From: Campanula takesimana
Lineage: Eukaryota; Streptophyta; Magnoliopsida; Asterales; Campanulaceae
NCBI GenBank assembly: GCA_026119855.1
Contig: JAOWBW010001479.1
Coordinates: 221,472 to 285,471, forward strand
DNA length: 64,000 nt
Direction: 5' to 3'
Positions 43,208-54,105 of the stretch are shown one piece after another (position 1 is the first letter of the stretch; every line of letters begins with the position of its first letter). Below the pieces are notes generated by a model. That model was not told the DNA's origin. It ran no database searches and saw only the letters and a list, made by a program, of their open reading frames with translations. Both the position numbers and the translations under genes were made by a program.

Positions 43208-43480
43208 CTCCCTCTGTCCCACCCGAAATAGGACGTTTTGCCATTTTAGGTGTCCCACTCAAAATAGGACATCCTAAAATGGAAAACTTTATTACTTTTT
43301 TATTAGTAGGACCCACTTGTCATACTCACAACAACTTTTCATTTATTATTCCCCACCCACTTTCTCTCTCTTTCATACTCACAACACCTACTTTTCAAAC
43401 AACTTTTTATAATAAAAGATTATTATTCTTTAATCCCCATGTCGGGACCAAGAATCTTATTTCGGATGGGACGGAGGGAG
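43208..43480. mobile_element. Stowaway MITE 15
   Basis: CTCCCTCTGTCCCACCCGAA with TTTCGGATGGGACGGAGGGAG-type right end, TA flanks at 43206-43207 and 43481-43482. An inner second left-end copy (GTCCCACTCAAAATAGGACA) is present. 273 bp. Confidence 0.93.
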
Positions 43481-43562
43481 TAATTTCGAAAATAGAATTA
43501 ATTTCTTAAAATAAAAATAAATGCAAAATGACACTATTATTTGGACAGAGGGAGTGTAGTAA

Positions 43563-44375
43563 GACTATGAGTAATGGTTTCATACACCAAAAAAAATTCA
43601 ACACCCACTTTTAACACTTTATCGTATCCACCTCATCTTTCATACACCCCTTTCATACAACCCCCCTACAATGGTTAGTTGGAAAAAAAAAATCATCTCC
43701 CTCCCACTCATCATTCTATACCCCACTACTTTATATTATTTTTATTTTTTTATATATTCTTTATTTTTATGATTAGTAAAAAATAATAATTATTATTATT
43801 ATTTATAATTAAAATAATATTTTACACTAAATTAATTTTTTTTTTTAGTGTTGAAAGGATTATTATTGAGATCCATTTCACTCAAAAGATGATGAATTTT
43901 TTTAAGTGTAGGCTAAAATGGAAAATGATAAATGAGAAAAGAGAGATTTTTTTTTTGTGTCTAAATCTAATGAAACTTGTATCATTTTATAGGGAAAAAA
44001 AATAATGAATTTTGGCCAAAAAAAAATAAAAAAAATTCTAGGTGATAATTCAGCTAAAAAAAATGAAATAAAAAAATAAATTCGAAAATAAAACGGACCA
44101 ACCGCGTTTAGACACGTGGCAAACAAAGGGAAAAACAAAAAAAAAATCGTCTGGGCGGTACCACACGCGCCCTGTCGGGCCGTGTGGTACACGCCTGACG
44201 CCTCTCGAATGGTAGCCCGCCACGTGTCTTTGCTGGAGCTTTTCCACAAAATTCAACCGGTGTGAAATATTTCACACCCCAAATTCAACCCCCAAGTTTC
44301 ATACACTCCCCACAATGGTTTCATACACCTCCCCCCACTTTCATACACCATTTCATACCCCCATTGCTCATAGTC
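43563..44375. mobile_element. PIF/Harbinger-type element 2 (deletion derivative)
   Basis: Ends GACTATGAGTAATGG and CCATTGCTCATAGTC, flanked by TAA on both sides (43560-43562, 44376-44378), as for PIF/Harbinger. It is the same family as the element at 16230-17333 but lacks the ORF1 piece, joining the (AT-rich)/TTTAGTGTTGAAAGG block directly to the GATCCATTTCACTCAAAAG block. 813 bp. Confidence 0.88.
44159..44189. repeat. GC-rich hairpin in PIF element 2
   Basis: TACCACACG-CGCCC-TGT-CGGGC-CGTGTGGTA style pairing over 31 bp with a 3-nt loop and one bulge. A weaker version occurs at 17189-17214 in PIF element 1. Confidence 0.85.
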
Positions 44376-44497
44376 TAATGACAAAGACAATCCGTACCTA
44401 GATTCTATATCTCGTGATAAACTTTAATGGTAGATGGGACTACAGAATCTGCTATCCAGAAATGGTGACAGGGTACACGTACGAATAATAATATATA

Positions 44498-44900
44498 CTC
44501 CCCCGTCCCACACCAATGAGCATTTTTTTGTCAAACATACTTGAACTTTGACTAACATTTATATTAAATAATTTATCTTCATAAAAATTTGAAAATAGTT
44601 ATTGATAATGTTTCTATCACTAATTTAGTAAATTTTCTTAAATTTTTATGAAGATTAATAATTTAACATAAAATGTTAGTCAAAATTCAAGTTGGTTTGA
44701 ATATTGTTTTGGACATTATTGTCCTCATAAAGTTCATATATTGTAAAAAATTCATCAATTACTCAACTACTTTTCACTCACTTGTATTATGAATGGACAA
44801 TTATACCCTCCACTCACTACCATTCTTGACTCAAGTTTGCCTTGATTCCTTAATAAGCGTGCAAAGTCAAACTAAAAACCTTAAACCGAGACGAAGAAAG
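44498..44900. mobile_element. Stowaway-like element 16, long and degenerate
   Basis: CTCCCCCGTCCCACACCAAT at the left; GAGACGAAGAAAG plus TA at the right. Inside, an extended inverted repeat (TGACTAACATTTATATTAAA ... ACATAAAATGTTAGTCA) covers 44550-44690. 403 bp. Confidence 0.6.
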
Positions 44901-44902
44901 TA

Positions 44903-45466
44903 CTGTCTAGGAATATCATAATTAACAAGTCAATGTTTTGAAGTTTTTAATTGTGTTTCCACGATTGTTACAATTTATTCATCTGGGTAGAGTAACACAT
45001 TCCACTGCAGTTCAATGCTTATGTATTTTAAAATGGGTAGTATAGGATGATCACCAAATTCATACCATATTTTTGGTAATACAATATTTATTTTGAGACA
45101 AACGAAAATAAAAAATAAGACATTTATTCAGGGAGATTTTTTTTTTTTTTGGATAGTAGACTTGTGATTAATAGTGTAATAGTAAGCGTAACACTTGTCA
45201 AAATATAATAATCAAAAGCTATAACATGTCTCATGATATGATTAGGTGATATCAAATTTATATAACATGTCACGTGAGATGATACATTTTTCTTTACACA
45301 TCTGAATAATCAGTAACTTCTAGTAACCTTTTTTCTTTTTTAAAATTTCTAGTTGCATACTTAAATGTTTTGTACAAAAAAATATTTAAGATATAAATTG
45401 TAATCGAGGTTTAAACTCAAATCATTTGGGCACTACTGAATTTCTTTTACCAATTAATTGGATAGT
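44903..45466. other. intergenic, no gene seen
   Basis: AT-rich, no recognisable coding text or transposon ends. Confidence 0.5.
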
Positions 45467-45693
45467 TGTTAGCAATATGTTTACTAAAGTCCTAATTTGT
45501 AAGACATTAGAGATTAGTTTATTTTCTATTCAGATCAGTATGTCCGCTTATTTAAGAATGGCTAAGGGTTGTTACTTTATTTTAGCTCCGGTTCTTTGTG
45601 AAGGCTTATACAAGCCAGAGATATGCATTGAATAAAACCAAGCGAGTTCAACTCATTCTTGTGTTCAGTTTGGTTTACCTCTGATATCTAACA
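45467..45693 (+). repeat. 5' LTR of copia D (about 227 bp)
   Basis: Starts TGTTAGCAATATG, ends CTGATATCTAACA two bases before the primer site. It contains a TGAATAAAACC polyadenylation-like signal at about 45629. The left border is inferred from the TGTTAG/CTAACA inverted ends; there is no second LTR to confirm it. Confidence 0.65.
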
Positions 45694-45695
45694 AG

Positions 45696-45707
45696 TGGTG
45701 CCAGAGC
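45696..45707 (+). other. primer binding site of copia D
   Basis: TGGTGCCAGAGC lies 2 bp after the LTR end, close to TGGTATCAGAGC (complement of initiator tRNA-Met). Confidence 0.75.
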
Positions 45708-45773
45708 CCTTTCACTGGGGCCTGATTTGAGTATCGAGTGAAAGAAAGGAGATCAAGAGTGTGAAGGAGAAGA

Positions 45774-47085
45774 AATGGAAAGAGACGGTATGCTCACAAT
45801 TCCTAAGTTTGATGGGGATTATGAGCATTGCGCGATGCTAATGGAAAATCTCTCCGATCAAAGGAGTGGTGGGAGTTAGTTGTTGAAGGATATAAAGAAC
45901 CAGGAAGAGGGATGGTTTTAAGTGGACCACAGAGAGAGGAACTTGTAGCACTGAAGCTGAAGCATTTAGGAGAAGGCATGCCAGATTAGAAAGTAGTGCA
46001 GAAGATCTTACGTACCTTACTAGATAAGTATAATTATGTGGTGTATACTATTGAAGAATTGAAAGACATTAACACTCTTTCGATAGATGTACTTCAAAGT
46101 TCATCACTTTGTCATGAGCAAAAAATAAAGAAAATCAACAATGGTAAGGACCAAGTGCTAAAAGTGGCCGAATGATGCTTTGGAGGAAGAGGAAGGGCAC
46201 ACCAAGGGCAGGTTCAGGGGTAGGGGAGGTGGACGAGGCAAGGGGATGTTCACAAAAACAATTGTTGAATGTTTCAAGTGTCACAAGCTAGGACATTTTC
46301 AATATGAATGTCCTAAATTGGAGAAGGGTGCTAATTGTGCAGAGTTGGATGACAATTAGGCGCTAGTACTCATGGCGCATGTGGAGATAAACAAAGCTAA
46401 AAGAGGGGAGGTATGGTTTATTGATTCAGGTTATTCTAATCATATGACAGGGAATAAGATGTGGTTCTCTACTCTAGATGAGCATTATGAGTCTTGGGTC
46501 AAGTTGGGAAATAACACTAGAATGAGTGTCAATGGGAAGGGAAGTGTTAGAATTCATGTTGGAGGATTCATTTTGACCATCACGAATGTTTATTATGTTC
46601 CTAAACTTAACACCAGTTTGTTGAGGATAGGACAACTACAAGAAAGAGTGTTAACTGTGCTAATGCATAATAACATTTGCAAAGTATACCATCCATCAAG
46701 AGGCTTCATAATGCAGACTGGAATGACAACCAATAAGATGTTTGTGCTTCCAGCAGAGATGCCTCCTAATCGAGTAGCCTTTTACTCCGCGATGAAACAA
46801 GTTGCCACAAAGTTGTAACAAAAGAGCAGTCTTTACTTGTGTCACTGTCGGTATGCACATCTCAACTTCAAAGCATTGAGAACGTTGCATTACAAGAATA
46901 TGATGAGGGGTTTACCTATGCTAAACAAACCTACCAAGCTATGTGATGGTTATTTGTAGGGTAAACAACATAAAGATGCGCTTCCGAAACAAAGCAAATG
47001 GAGAGAAATAAAAAGGCTTCAATTACTTCACATCGAATGAGTTCTATGAGTTTTGCGTCTCCAATGGTATAAAAAGGCAAGTGAC
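45774..47085 (+). pseudogene. copia D gag-protease-integrase remnants
   Basis: A zinc knuckle C-X2-C-X4-H-X4-C (CFKCHKLGHFQYEC) lies near 46270. The protease box WFIDSGYSNHMTGN (D-S-G) lies at about 46415, with VYYVPKLNTSLLRIGQL further on. An integrase zinc finger start (HLNFKALRTLHYKNMMRGLP) follows near 46860. Stops interrupt gag (for example TAG at 45987 and 46359) and the integrase region. The longest open part is 46372-46818. Confidence 0.85.
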
Positions 47086-48603
47086 TGTTGGGTTTTGAGG
47101 CAACATGCACAGCGGAATAAAGCAATATGAAATAAACAAAACCCTAAACCCCAAGATCCATTCATGATGATTAAGTTAATAGCAAGATGAATTTAGAGTA
47201 CTAACCGTAGTTGTGCGTTTTAAATTTTCGGATCTTCAAATCTTCAAGTCTTCAAGCTTTAGATTTGATCTCCTCGTTCTTCGCATTCATCAGATCACGA
47301 ACCTTGAGATGCTAAAGCAAGCATCCTCTATGTGTATCCACACGTGAATGAATATCTAGAACCATTCTAGATCTGGATTGCTAGATCCATTAGAAAACAT
47401 TTTTTTAATCTTCAAAGGCTATATGAATTTTGGTGTTCTTGATCTTTGATTCTCAATCTTGGATCAAGAATTATGTTTCTCAAACATACTAGGTTGCATT
47501 AGTTTAATGGCTGATGAAAAGATATATTTATAGTCCCTAGTCATTAACCCTTAATGACATAGAAGACCTAAATCTCGTCACCCAATTAAACTGCACAAAT
47601 CTGGCATCAGAAGCTTTGGCACGATCGTGCTCACCAAATGGCACAGCCGTGCCACTTGGTCCAAGCTCAACTTGCCGTAGTTCAATAATGGCACGGTCGA
47701 GTCAGTTAACTCGCGCGGCCGTGCAAATCAGCACGGTCGTGCTTTATAACTGGCACAGCCGTGCCTGCCAGGAATTCAACTTTTGCCTTTTCTTGATTCG
47801 TTCTTTTGTGTGTGATCCCATAGGATTATATTAAGTTGGTAATGAGTCCAACCAAGGTCAAACTCATAAATCATGAGCGGACTCTAGCAAGCGATCATGA
47901 CTACCCAATTAATATAACTTAACAAAATTCGTTATCCTCATAGAACATATCACAATCCTTTTGTCACGCAATATCATATTGAACATAAGTCATGGTCCAC
48001 GTCAACTTATCTCGTTCAATGCTTTCTAGATCCAGAGTAGATTGATATGAGAAAATGACATTGAACACTTCAATTCATTTGGGTACGGCCATACACTATC
48101 ATCAATCTCACTCATCGAGAGGCCAAGAATATATCTCTCTTGAGAGAGGGACAAATCCCATCTTGACTTATCATTCTTCCCTACATGAATCCGATTATGC
48201 CAATCGTAGCCTTTATAACCACCCGGTTAAGGGTAGCGTTTGAGTATGTCAAACATAATGTTCATCATGTGGAAGACTATGATAATCTCAGGTCTAAGGA
48301 TAAATGATATAACTATTATGAGATTTAATTATGACATCTGAACATGACACAAATATCATAGGTGGGTCAAGTCCAGTACGTGTTCACCAACAAGTACCCA
48401 TAACCTTAATTTGTATCATATACACATGATCATCATATGATCATCGATTAAACTTATACTAGTTCTTCATAAGTACTAGGGACGGGGATTATTATAATAA
48501 ACATGTAAAACATATAATAGTCCAGGGTTGTTATCTCCATAACAAATGAGAACATGATGCAACGTAAGGCCTTTCTCAAGGGCCTAGGGTATAATCTCCA
48601 ACA
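47086..48603 (-). repeat. 3' LTR of copia C (1518 bp)
   Basis: On the element strand it starts TGTTGGAGATTATACCC after the purine-rich AAGTGAGAGAT and ends AAAACCCAACA. A TATA-like ACTATAAATATATC lies at about 47521-47534 on the minus strand. It shares its ends, palindromes and text with the solo LTR at 52561-54105 in opposite orientation. Confidence 0.88.
47619..47764. repeat. GC-rich palindrome pairs in the copia C LTR
   Basis: GCACGATCGTGC (47619-47630), GCACAGCCGTGC (47641-47652), GCACGGTCGAGT (47691-47702), GCGCGGCCGTGC (47713-47724), GCACGGTCGTGC (47731-47742) and GCACAGCCGTGC (47753-47764). Centre distances are 22, 50, 22, 18 and 22 bp. The 18 where 50 is expected implies a 32-bp deletion. 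The cluster lies about 87 bp from the TATA-like element, in the promoter part of the LTR. Confidence 0.92.
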
Positions 48604-49590
48604 ATCTCTCACTTGCACTAGGCCCAATTAATGCGTATCCAATACCATTGAGCTTAGCTTATGACCATCATAACAGCATGTAGAGGATCTTATGTAGAAA
48701 GATTGTCCTTGTTATCATCATAAGGTATTTTGCATATTTTGACATCTCCCATGTCAACGATTTCTCGTAGAGATGGAAATGTCTGAGTTTGTGTTTGGAT
48801 CATAAGTGAGTCGTTGGTACCTTAGCTTATGGAATAACCATTATTTCATAATAAAGGTCCATAGGATTAGTAGTACTAGAAACTATTTCTAGTTTTACTA
48901 ATATCACCTATATTCAAAACAACTCCCTTAGTTACAACTCTTGTAACTAAATACTCAATCTTATTCGTAGAATTGTTTATAGTGCATTTGCTTGGAACTA
49001 TTCCAACTAATAGCACTTACTCTAAACATATGTTTATACTGCGATTTAAATTACCCTTGTCGATGTGGAAGCATGCATCTATGTAACCATTTACTAGATC
49101 ATCTCTCATGTCAACAACCATCAAGAATGCATCCTTAGCTCTTATCAAGTACTTAAGGATATTCTTGACCACTATCTAGTGACTTTCACTATGATATGAT
49201 TAGTTTGTTCTCATCATACTTTGAGTATATGAGTTATCCCGTCTAAGTACATATTATGACATACATGATAGATCCAATTGCCGAAGCACATGGAATCCTA
49301 ATCATGTATTCTTCCTCATTAGTCTTCCCATAAGACTAAGTCTTGCCAAAAAGATTGTCATTAGACAACTTTGCAAGTTCTTCTCCAAGAGTCTTGCATA
49401 CTGAACAATTCAGTACTTTGTCTTTGTAAGTACTTTGACACAAATCAATCAACTTCCTAGATTTATATCAATAGATATTAATTCCAATGATATAAGCGGC
49501 TTATTCCTAAGTCTTTCATTAAGAAAATCTTTCAAAATGAATTATATGTCAACCACATATACAAGACTAGGAATTAGACTATGCTCCCAC
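48604..49590 (-). pseudogene. copia C RT/RNase H remnant
   Basis: On the minus strand, broken phrases such as VVKNILKYLIRAKDAFLMV and LVNGYIDACFHIDKGN match the end of copia RT and the start of RNase H (normally G-Y-T-D-A-S-F with D in the active site). Stops and frame changes are dense throughout, and no open frame exceeds 60 codons. Confidence 0.7.
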
Positions 49591-50289
49591 TAGGTATGTA
49601 AACAAGCCGAGCCGAGCTTTGGTGTTTTGGGCTCGAGCTCGTTTACGAATTATCGAGCTCGATCCCATTTTCCTTGTTCGAGCTCGAATCGAATCGAGCT
49701 TCGAGCCGCTCGCGAGCTTTTCACGAGCTATTCGAACTCGAGCCTTTACGAGCCGAGATCGAGCTTAAACATTTTTCTGAAAATTATGAAATCAAACGAG
49801 CTCGAGTTCGAGCCTTATCGAGTTCGAGCCTTATGCTCGCGAGCTTTTCATGAGCTGTTCGAACTCGAGTCTTTTCGAGCCGAGCTCGAGCTTAAACATT
49901 TTTCTGAAAATTATGAAATCAAACGAGCTCGAGTTCGAGCCTTATCGAGTTCGAGCCTTACCGAGCTCTGATAAGTATTCTATGCATTTTGAACATTTTT
50001 TTTCTCTTTTTTTAATCTAAAAATATGTGTCTAATTTACAAATGTAATCTCCTGTTTATTTTTTTTTCTTTTTTTGAAAAGCTCTTGTTCATTTAACTTC
50101 TCATATTACAATGATTAATTAAATCGTATATATACCATCAGGTTGTAATATATTCCTTCTGTCCCAAATTTTTATTTACTTATCAAATTTACTTAAACTT
50201 TAACTAATATTTTACACTAAATTATTAATTCTCATACAAATTTAAAAATGGTTGTTAAATCATTAATAAATTATGTAAATTAATAATTT

Positions 50290-50600
50290 ACATAAATCAT
50301 TAATAAATTACTATAATTGTTACTATTATAGTTAACTTATACTTATAATAGTAATAGTTACTATAATAATTAACTATAATAGTTACTATTATATATATAT
50401 GTTTTTTTTGAAGGGTAGTTACTTTTATAGTTAACTATTATATTTACTATTATAGTTAACTATTATAGTTACTATGGTAAAAAAAAAATTAAGAACAAAT
50501 AGTTACTATTGTAGTTAATAATTATAGTTAACTATTATATTTCACTATAAATGGCTAACTATTATATTTAACTATTAATAGTTAACTATTTGTTTTAATA
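50290..50600. repeat. TAGTTACTAT / TAGTTAACTAT repeat tract
   Basis: About 300 bp of imperfect repeats of AGTTACTATTATAGTTAACT in the middle of hAT element 2; many units are self-complementary. Confidence 0.85.
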
Positions 50601-51036
50601 ATTATATTTAAAAGTTGAGGCCGACCGTATTCTAACGGTGAATTCATAACAATTTTTGAAATGGATAGGGATAGGTAGGTTTTCATATTGTGGTCAACGT
50701 TTTATGGAGTTGACCATGAAAGTCAAAGTCAGACAAACTTTTTGGTTAGTATATAGCATTTAAATGACGCTATTATACTTAGTCAACTGTATTTAGTAAA
50801 ACGTACGCTACGCTAGGTGTATAATATAGTATATGTTACATGTATATATATATACATATAGTACATACATACATCATACATACACACACATAATGTATAT
50901 AAATATGTGCTATATGCATGTATGTATATATATAACATCCAATATTCCATATAGACACACACATATCATACATACATATATTTATGTATATAAATATGTG
51001 TTACATGTGTGTGTGTATATATATATATATATATTT

Positions 51037-51038
<2 letters not shown>

Positions 51039-51078
<40 letters not shown>
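51039..51078. repeat. (TG)n microsatellite
   Basis: About 18 TG units between TATATATA tracts in hAT element 2. Confidence 0.95.
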
Positions 51079-51082
<4 letters not shown>

Positions 51083-52012
51083 CTATATATTTATATATAT
51101 TTAATAAATATATTTTTACATGCAAACGCATTTATATGTGAAATATATATGTGTGTGTATGTGTAAATGATAAACATTTTTTTCATTCTATATTTGAGTA
51201 ATTAAATATACTTGCATATATAACTACAATAATAGATGTTAATTTTATTTTTTTATTTTCAATGAGAAAAATAATATAAGACAAATATGTGTACAATTGA
51301 AAATAATAAATTAGTTTTGAAAAAACCCCCCGACTATTGTGTATATATCTCTACGTTTTCATAATGAATGTGCATAGAATAAATTAATTTTAGTTGTTGT
51401 ACAATCTATATTGTAGTATTGTATTGTATGTGTATAGTCGATATATGATCATTATATGAATGTATAAAAATTAAATTAATTTTAGTTTTTGTACAATTAA
51501 TGTTGTTTGATTCATTTTGAAGATAAAAATATTTTAGTTATGATTTATTCCTTGTACAATGTTGTATATACATATAATGTATATGTATTCATTACAAAAG
51601 TAATAATGATGATTATTTAGTCGAGCTCGAGCTTAACGAGCCGAGCCGAGCTCGAGTCAAACGCAAACAAAATAACCTGTGTTAACGAGCTTATCGAGCC
51701 AAGCCCGAGCTCGAGTTATTCGTGAATTAAACGAGCCGAACACGAGCCGAACTCTAACGAGCCGAACACGAGTCGAGCCCTAACGAGCCGAACACGGGCC
51801 GAGCTCTAACGAGCCGAACACGAGCTCTAACGAGCCGAGCTCGAACAAAGCTCGTAGAACAAACGAGCCGACTCGATAAGAATTCGAGCTCGAAAACTCG
51901 GTTCGAGCTCGATCTCGAATAGCACTTTGAGCCCATTCTGGACAAGCTTTAACGAGCCGAGCCTGAGCCGAGCTCGAACGGGCTCGGTTCGTTTAACAGC
52001 CCTAGCTCCCAC

Positions 52013-52219
52013 TAATTTTCTAGCAAACACAAGTCTCATTTTTGATGAATTTCAAACGATTTGAACACTTCATCAAAATGAATGTTTCAACTCCAAGAAG
52101 CTTGCTTCAATCCGTCCCATGGATTTTCACAACTAACATACTTTATTAGAATTTTCTAGACTATCAAAACCTTTAGGTTGTATCTAATACATCCTTAAGT
52201 GAGTTCCCGTTAAGGAACG
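52013..52219 (-). pseudogene. copia C RT piece beyond the hAT insertion
   Basis: On the minus strand DGLKQASWS then a stop, followed by NIHFDEVFKSFEIHQK, corresponds to the YGLKQA...W...F(D/E)x region of copia RT. It continues the gene cut by the hAT element. Confidence 0.7.
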
Positions 52220-52472
52220 AGTTAAAACCGGGTATAGGGAAGAAATATGGAGGAAAATAAAATCAGTTTATTTCCTTGAATTTGCCGAGTACATACATAC
52301 ATTATATACAAAGACTTTTCCTTGGAGACTAAGTCTAATCCCTACAAAATAGCTAGTAAAATATATCTTACCTATTTACATCTTTATCAAATAGGTAACC
52401 TAACTAATTAAGGATACACACAAAAAGAAAGAGATATGCCGAGATCTTGAGAATCTCGGTTATCTCTTAACA
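52220..52472 (-). repeat. 3' LTR of copia B (about 253 bp)
   Basis: On the element strand it begins TGTTAAGAGATAACC and ends GGTTTTAACT, the same CT-type terminus as copia A. A C-run (polypurine tract in reverse) follows at 52473-52482. The left border is inferred by analogy with copia A. Confidence 0.75.
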
Positions 52473-52560
52473 CCCCCCCCCCCTCAAGTTGGAGCGTGCA
52501 AATCACAAACGCCCAATTTGCCTAAAAGATGTAGAAACTGTCGACTGCTCAATGCCTTAG
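52473..52560 (-). pseudogene. copia B RNase H C-terminus
   Basis: The minus strand reads ALSSRQFLHLLGKLGVCDLH, matching the same segment of copia A. TSD CTTAG at 52556-52560 marks the solo LTR insertion. Confidence 0.8.
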
Positions 52561-54105
52561 TGTTGGTTTTGGTGCCCTAGGCACGTTTGTTAAACGTTGT
52601 ATAAGTTATCATTTTATTCATAATAATAAAGAGATAATAAGATTATTATTATGGCTCGTGTTTGCTTATAATAATCTCCGTCCCTAGAGCTTGTTAAGCA
52701 CTAGTATAAATGCTAAATGATCATGGGATGATCATGTTAGATTTATGGGTACTTGTTTGGAACAAGGTACTGGACATGACCCGCGGTATGAGATTTATGT
52801 CATGGTCGATGTCATATATAAATCTCATATTAGTTATGTCATTTGAATCCTTAGACATGAAGTTATTATAGTCTTCCACTTGATGAACATTATGTTTGAC
52901 ATATGCAAACGCTGCCTTAACACGGTAGTTATAAAGGGTATGATTGGCATGATTGGATTCACGTAGGGAAGAATAATAAGACAAATAGATTTGTCCCTCT
53001 TCGGAGAGATGTCAAGCTTGGGCCCCTCGAAGGAATGATGTTGGTGAAATGTTTGGCCAAACTCAAATGGATTGATTTGATCAATGTCATTTGGATTATC
53101 AACATATTCGGGATCGAGAAAAGTTTTGAACAAAACAAGTTGACTTGTTGACCATGACTTGTGTTCAAAGACATCGTGGACAAAGGGATTATGACATGTT
53201 CTAAAAGGAATGCGAACTTGTATCTAGTTACACTATTTGGGTAGGTATGACGGTTTGCTAGAACCTAATCATATCTTATGGGTTCATGTTTGGGCTCATT
53301 GCCAACTTAGTGTAATCCTAGAGGGTCACACACAAATAGAACGAATCGTAAAGGACTAAATGGGAATTATGGAAAAATATCAGTGTTTGGCTCTGGCACG
53401 GTCGTGCGCCTTAAAATGGCACGGTCGTGCCATAAATCCAAACCAAGGCAAACATATCGACATGATTGGCACGACCGTGCCAAATTACCAAGCACGACCG
53501 TGCCGAAAATGGGCGGCTGGGGAATGCGCGCGGACTAGATGGCACGACCGTGCCAGATTGTAGGGCACAACCGTGCCAGTCAAGTCGGCCAGAATTCCTT
53601 GTTGCCTATTTGGTGACGGGATTTAGGTTTCCTAAGTCCTTAAGGGTTAAGGATTAGGACCTATTTAAGGATCCTTTCAGCAGTCATTAAGTACATGATT
53701 ATGTGTGCCTCCAAAGGGTTTTGGGAGGTTATTTTCTTGTTCTAAGATCCCACAAGTGAAGAACAAGAATATTCATAATTCCATATAGTTCTTACAATTG
53801 TGAAAGCGTGTTTCATAATTTGGTCTAGCAACCAAGATCAAGTGTTCTTGATATTCGTTCGTGGTGTGGATACCGCTAGAGGGTGAAACTTATCATCTTC
53901 ATAGTTCGTGATTCTTGCTTTGTTCGTGATCAAGATTTCAAGCCTCCATCGAATTCAAGGTTGCAAAATCAAAGGCATCAAGGGTTAGTATTCTAGTATT
54001 CATTATGTTGTATTTGACTTAATCATATGAATGGATCTATGGGCTTTGGGTTTCATAAAATTTAAATGCTTAATTCCGCTGCGCATGTTACTACGAAACC
54101 CAACA
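52561..54105 (+). mobile_element. solo LTR of the copia C family (1545 bp)
   Basis: Starts TGTTGGTTTTGG, ends ACGAAACCCAACA, with identical flanks CTTAG at 52556-52560 and 54106-54110. Same palindromes and the same TATA-like position (TATTTAA, 53662-53668) as the copia C LTR. No internal region remains, so it is the product of LTR-LTR recombination. It sits inside copia B, which itself sits inside copia C. Confidence 0.92.
53396..53576. repeat. three pairs of GC-rich palindromes, 23-50-23-50-23 spacing
   Basis: GCACGGTCGTGC at 53396-53407 and 53419-53430; GCACGACCGTGC at 53469-53480, 53492-53503 and 53542-53553; GCACAACCGTGC at 53565-53576. Centre distances are exactly 23, 50, 23, 50, 23, a 73-bp pair period. 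The first pair is the reverse complement of the next ones. The last ends 86 bp before the TATA-like element. Confidence 0.95.

Larger units (their letters stand above)
45467..47085 (+). mobile_element. copia 'D', 5' part, decayed and interrupted
   Basis: A 5' LTR, a primer site and decayed gag, zinc knuckle, protease and integrase-start text follow on the plus strand. The element is cut at 47085 by the LTR of copia C. An internal deletion joins the integrase zinc finger to the TSNEF.EFC.SNGIKRQ-like part of the core. The rest is not in the window. Confidence 0.8.
49591..52004. mobile_element. hAT-type non-autonomous element 2 (2.4 kb)
   Basis: Ends TAGGTATGTAAAC and GTTTAACAGCCCTA fit the hAT TIR pattern. 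The 8-bp flanks GCTCCCAC (49583-49590 and 52005-52012) are identical. Both ends carry arrays of GAGCTCG/CGAGCC words over 350-400 bp in inverted orientation. The centre (49980-51600) is very AT-rich with TAGTTACTAT/TAGTTAACTAT repeats and a (TG)n tract. No transposase; open frames at the ends are repeats. Confidence 0.8.
47086..52219 (-). mobile_element. copia 'C', 3' half, decayed, split by a hAT element
   Basis: On the minus strand: RT/RNase H remnants (52013-52219 and 48604-49590), an AAGTGAGAGAT polypurine-like tract, then the 3' LTR 48603-47086. The hAT element 49591-52004 interrupts it. Its upstream half is cut at 52219 by copia B and would resume beyond the window. Text resembles the Tork/Angela type of copia (inference). 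The insertion interrupts copia D; GTGAC precedes the LTR at 47081-47085, but the matching TSD copy is outside. Confidence 0.78.

Noticed and set aside
49583..49592. Reading the 10-bp flank GCTCCCACTA as a Mutator-type TSD
   Set aside because: With an 8-bp TSD (GCTCCCAC) both element ends become TAGG...CCTA, fitting hAT better; the extra TA is shared by chance.
49627..49971. 114-codon open frame with repeats of FRAELEL-like text, and similar frames at 51754-52039
   Set aside because: Translation of GAGCTCG repeats at the ends of the hAT element.
53360..53657. Overlapping open frames with repeated ARPC/ARSC-like words
   Set aside because: They translate the GCACGACCGTGC palindromes of the C-family LTR.
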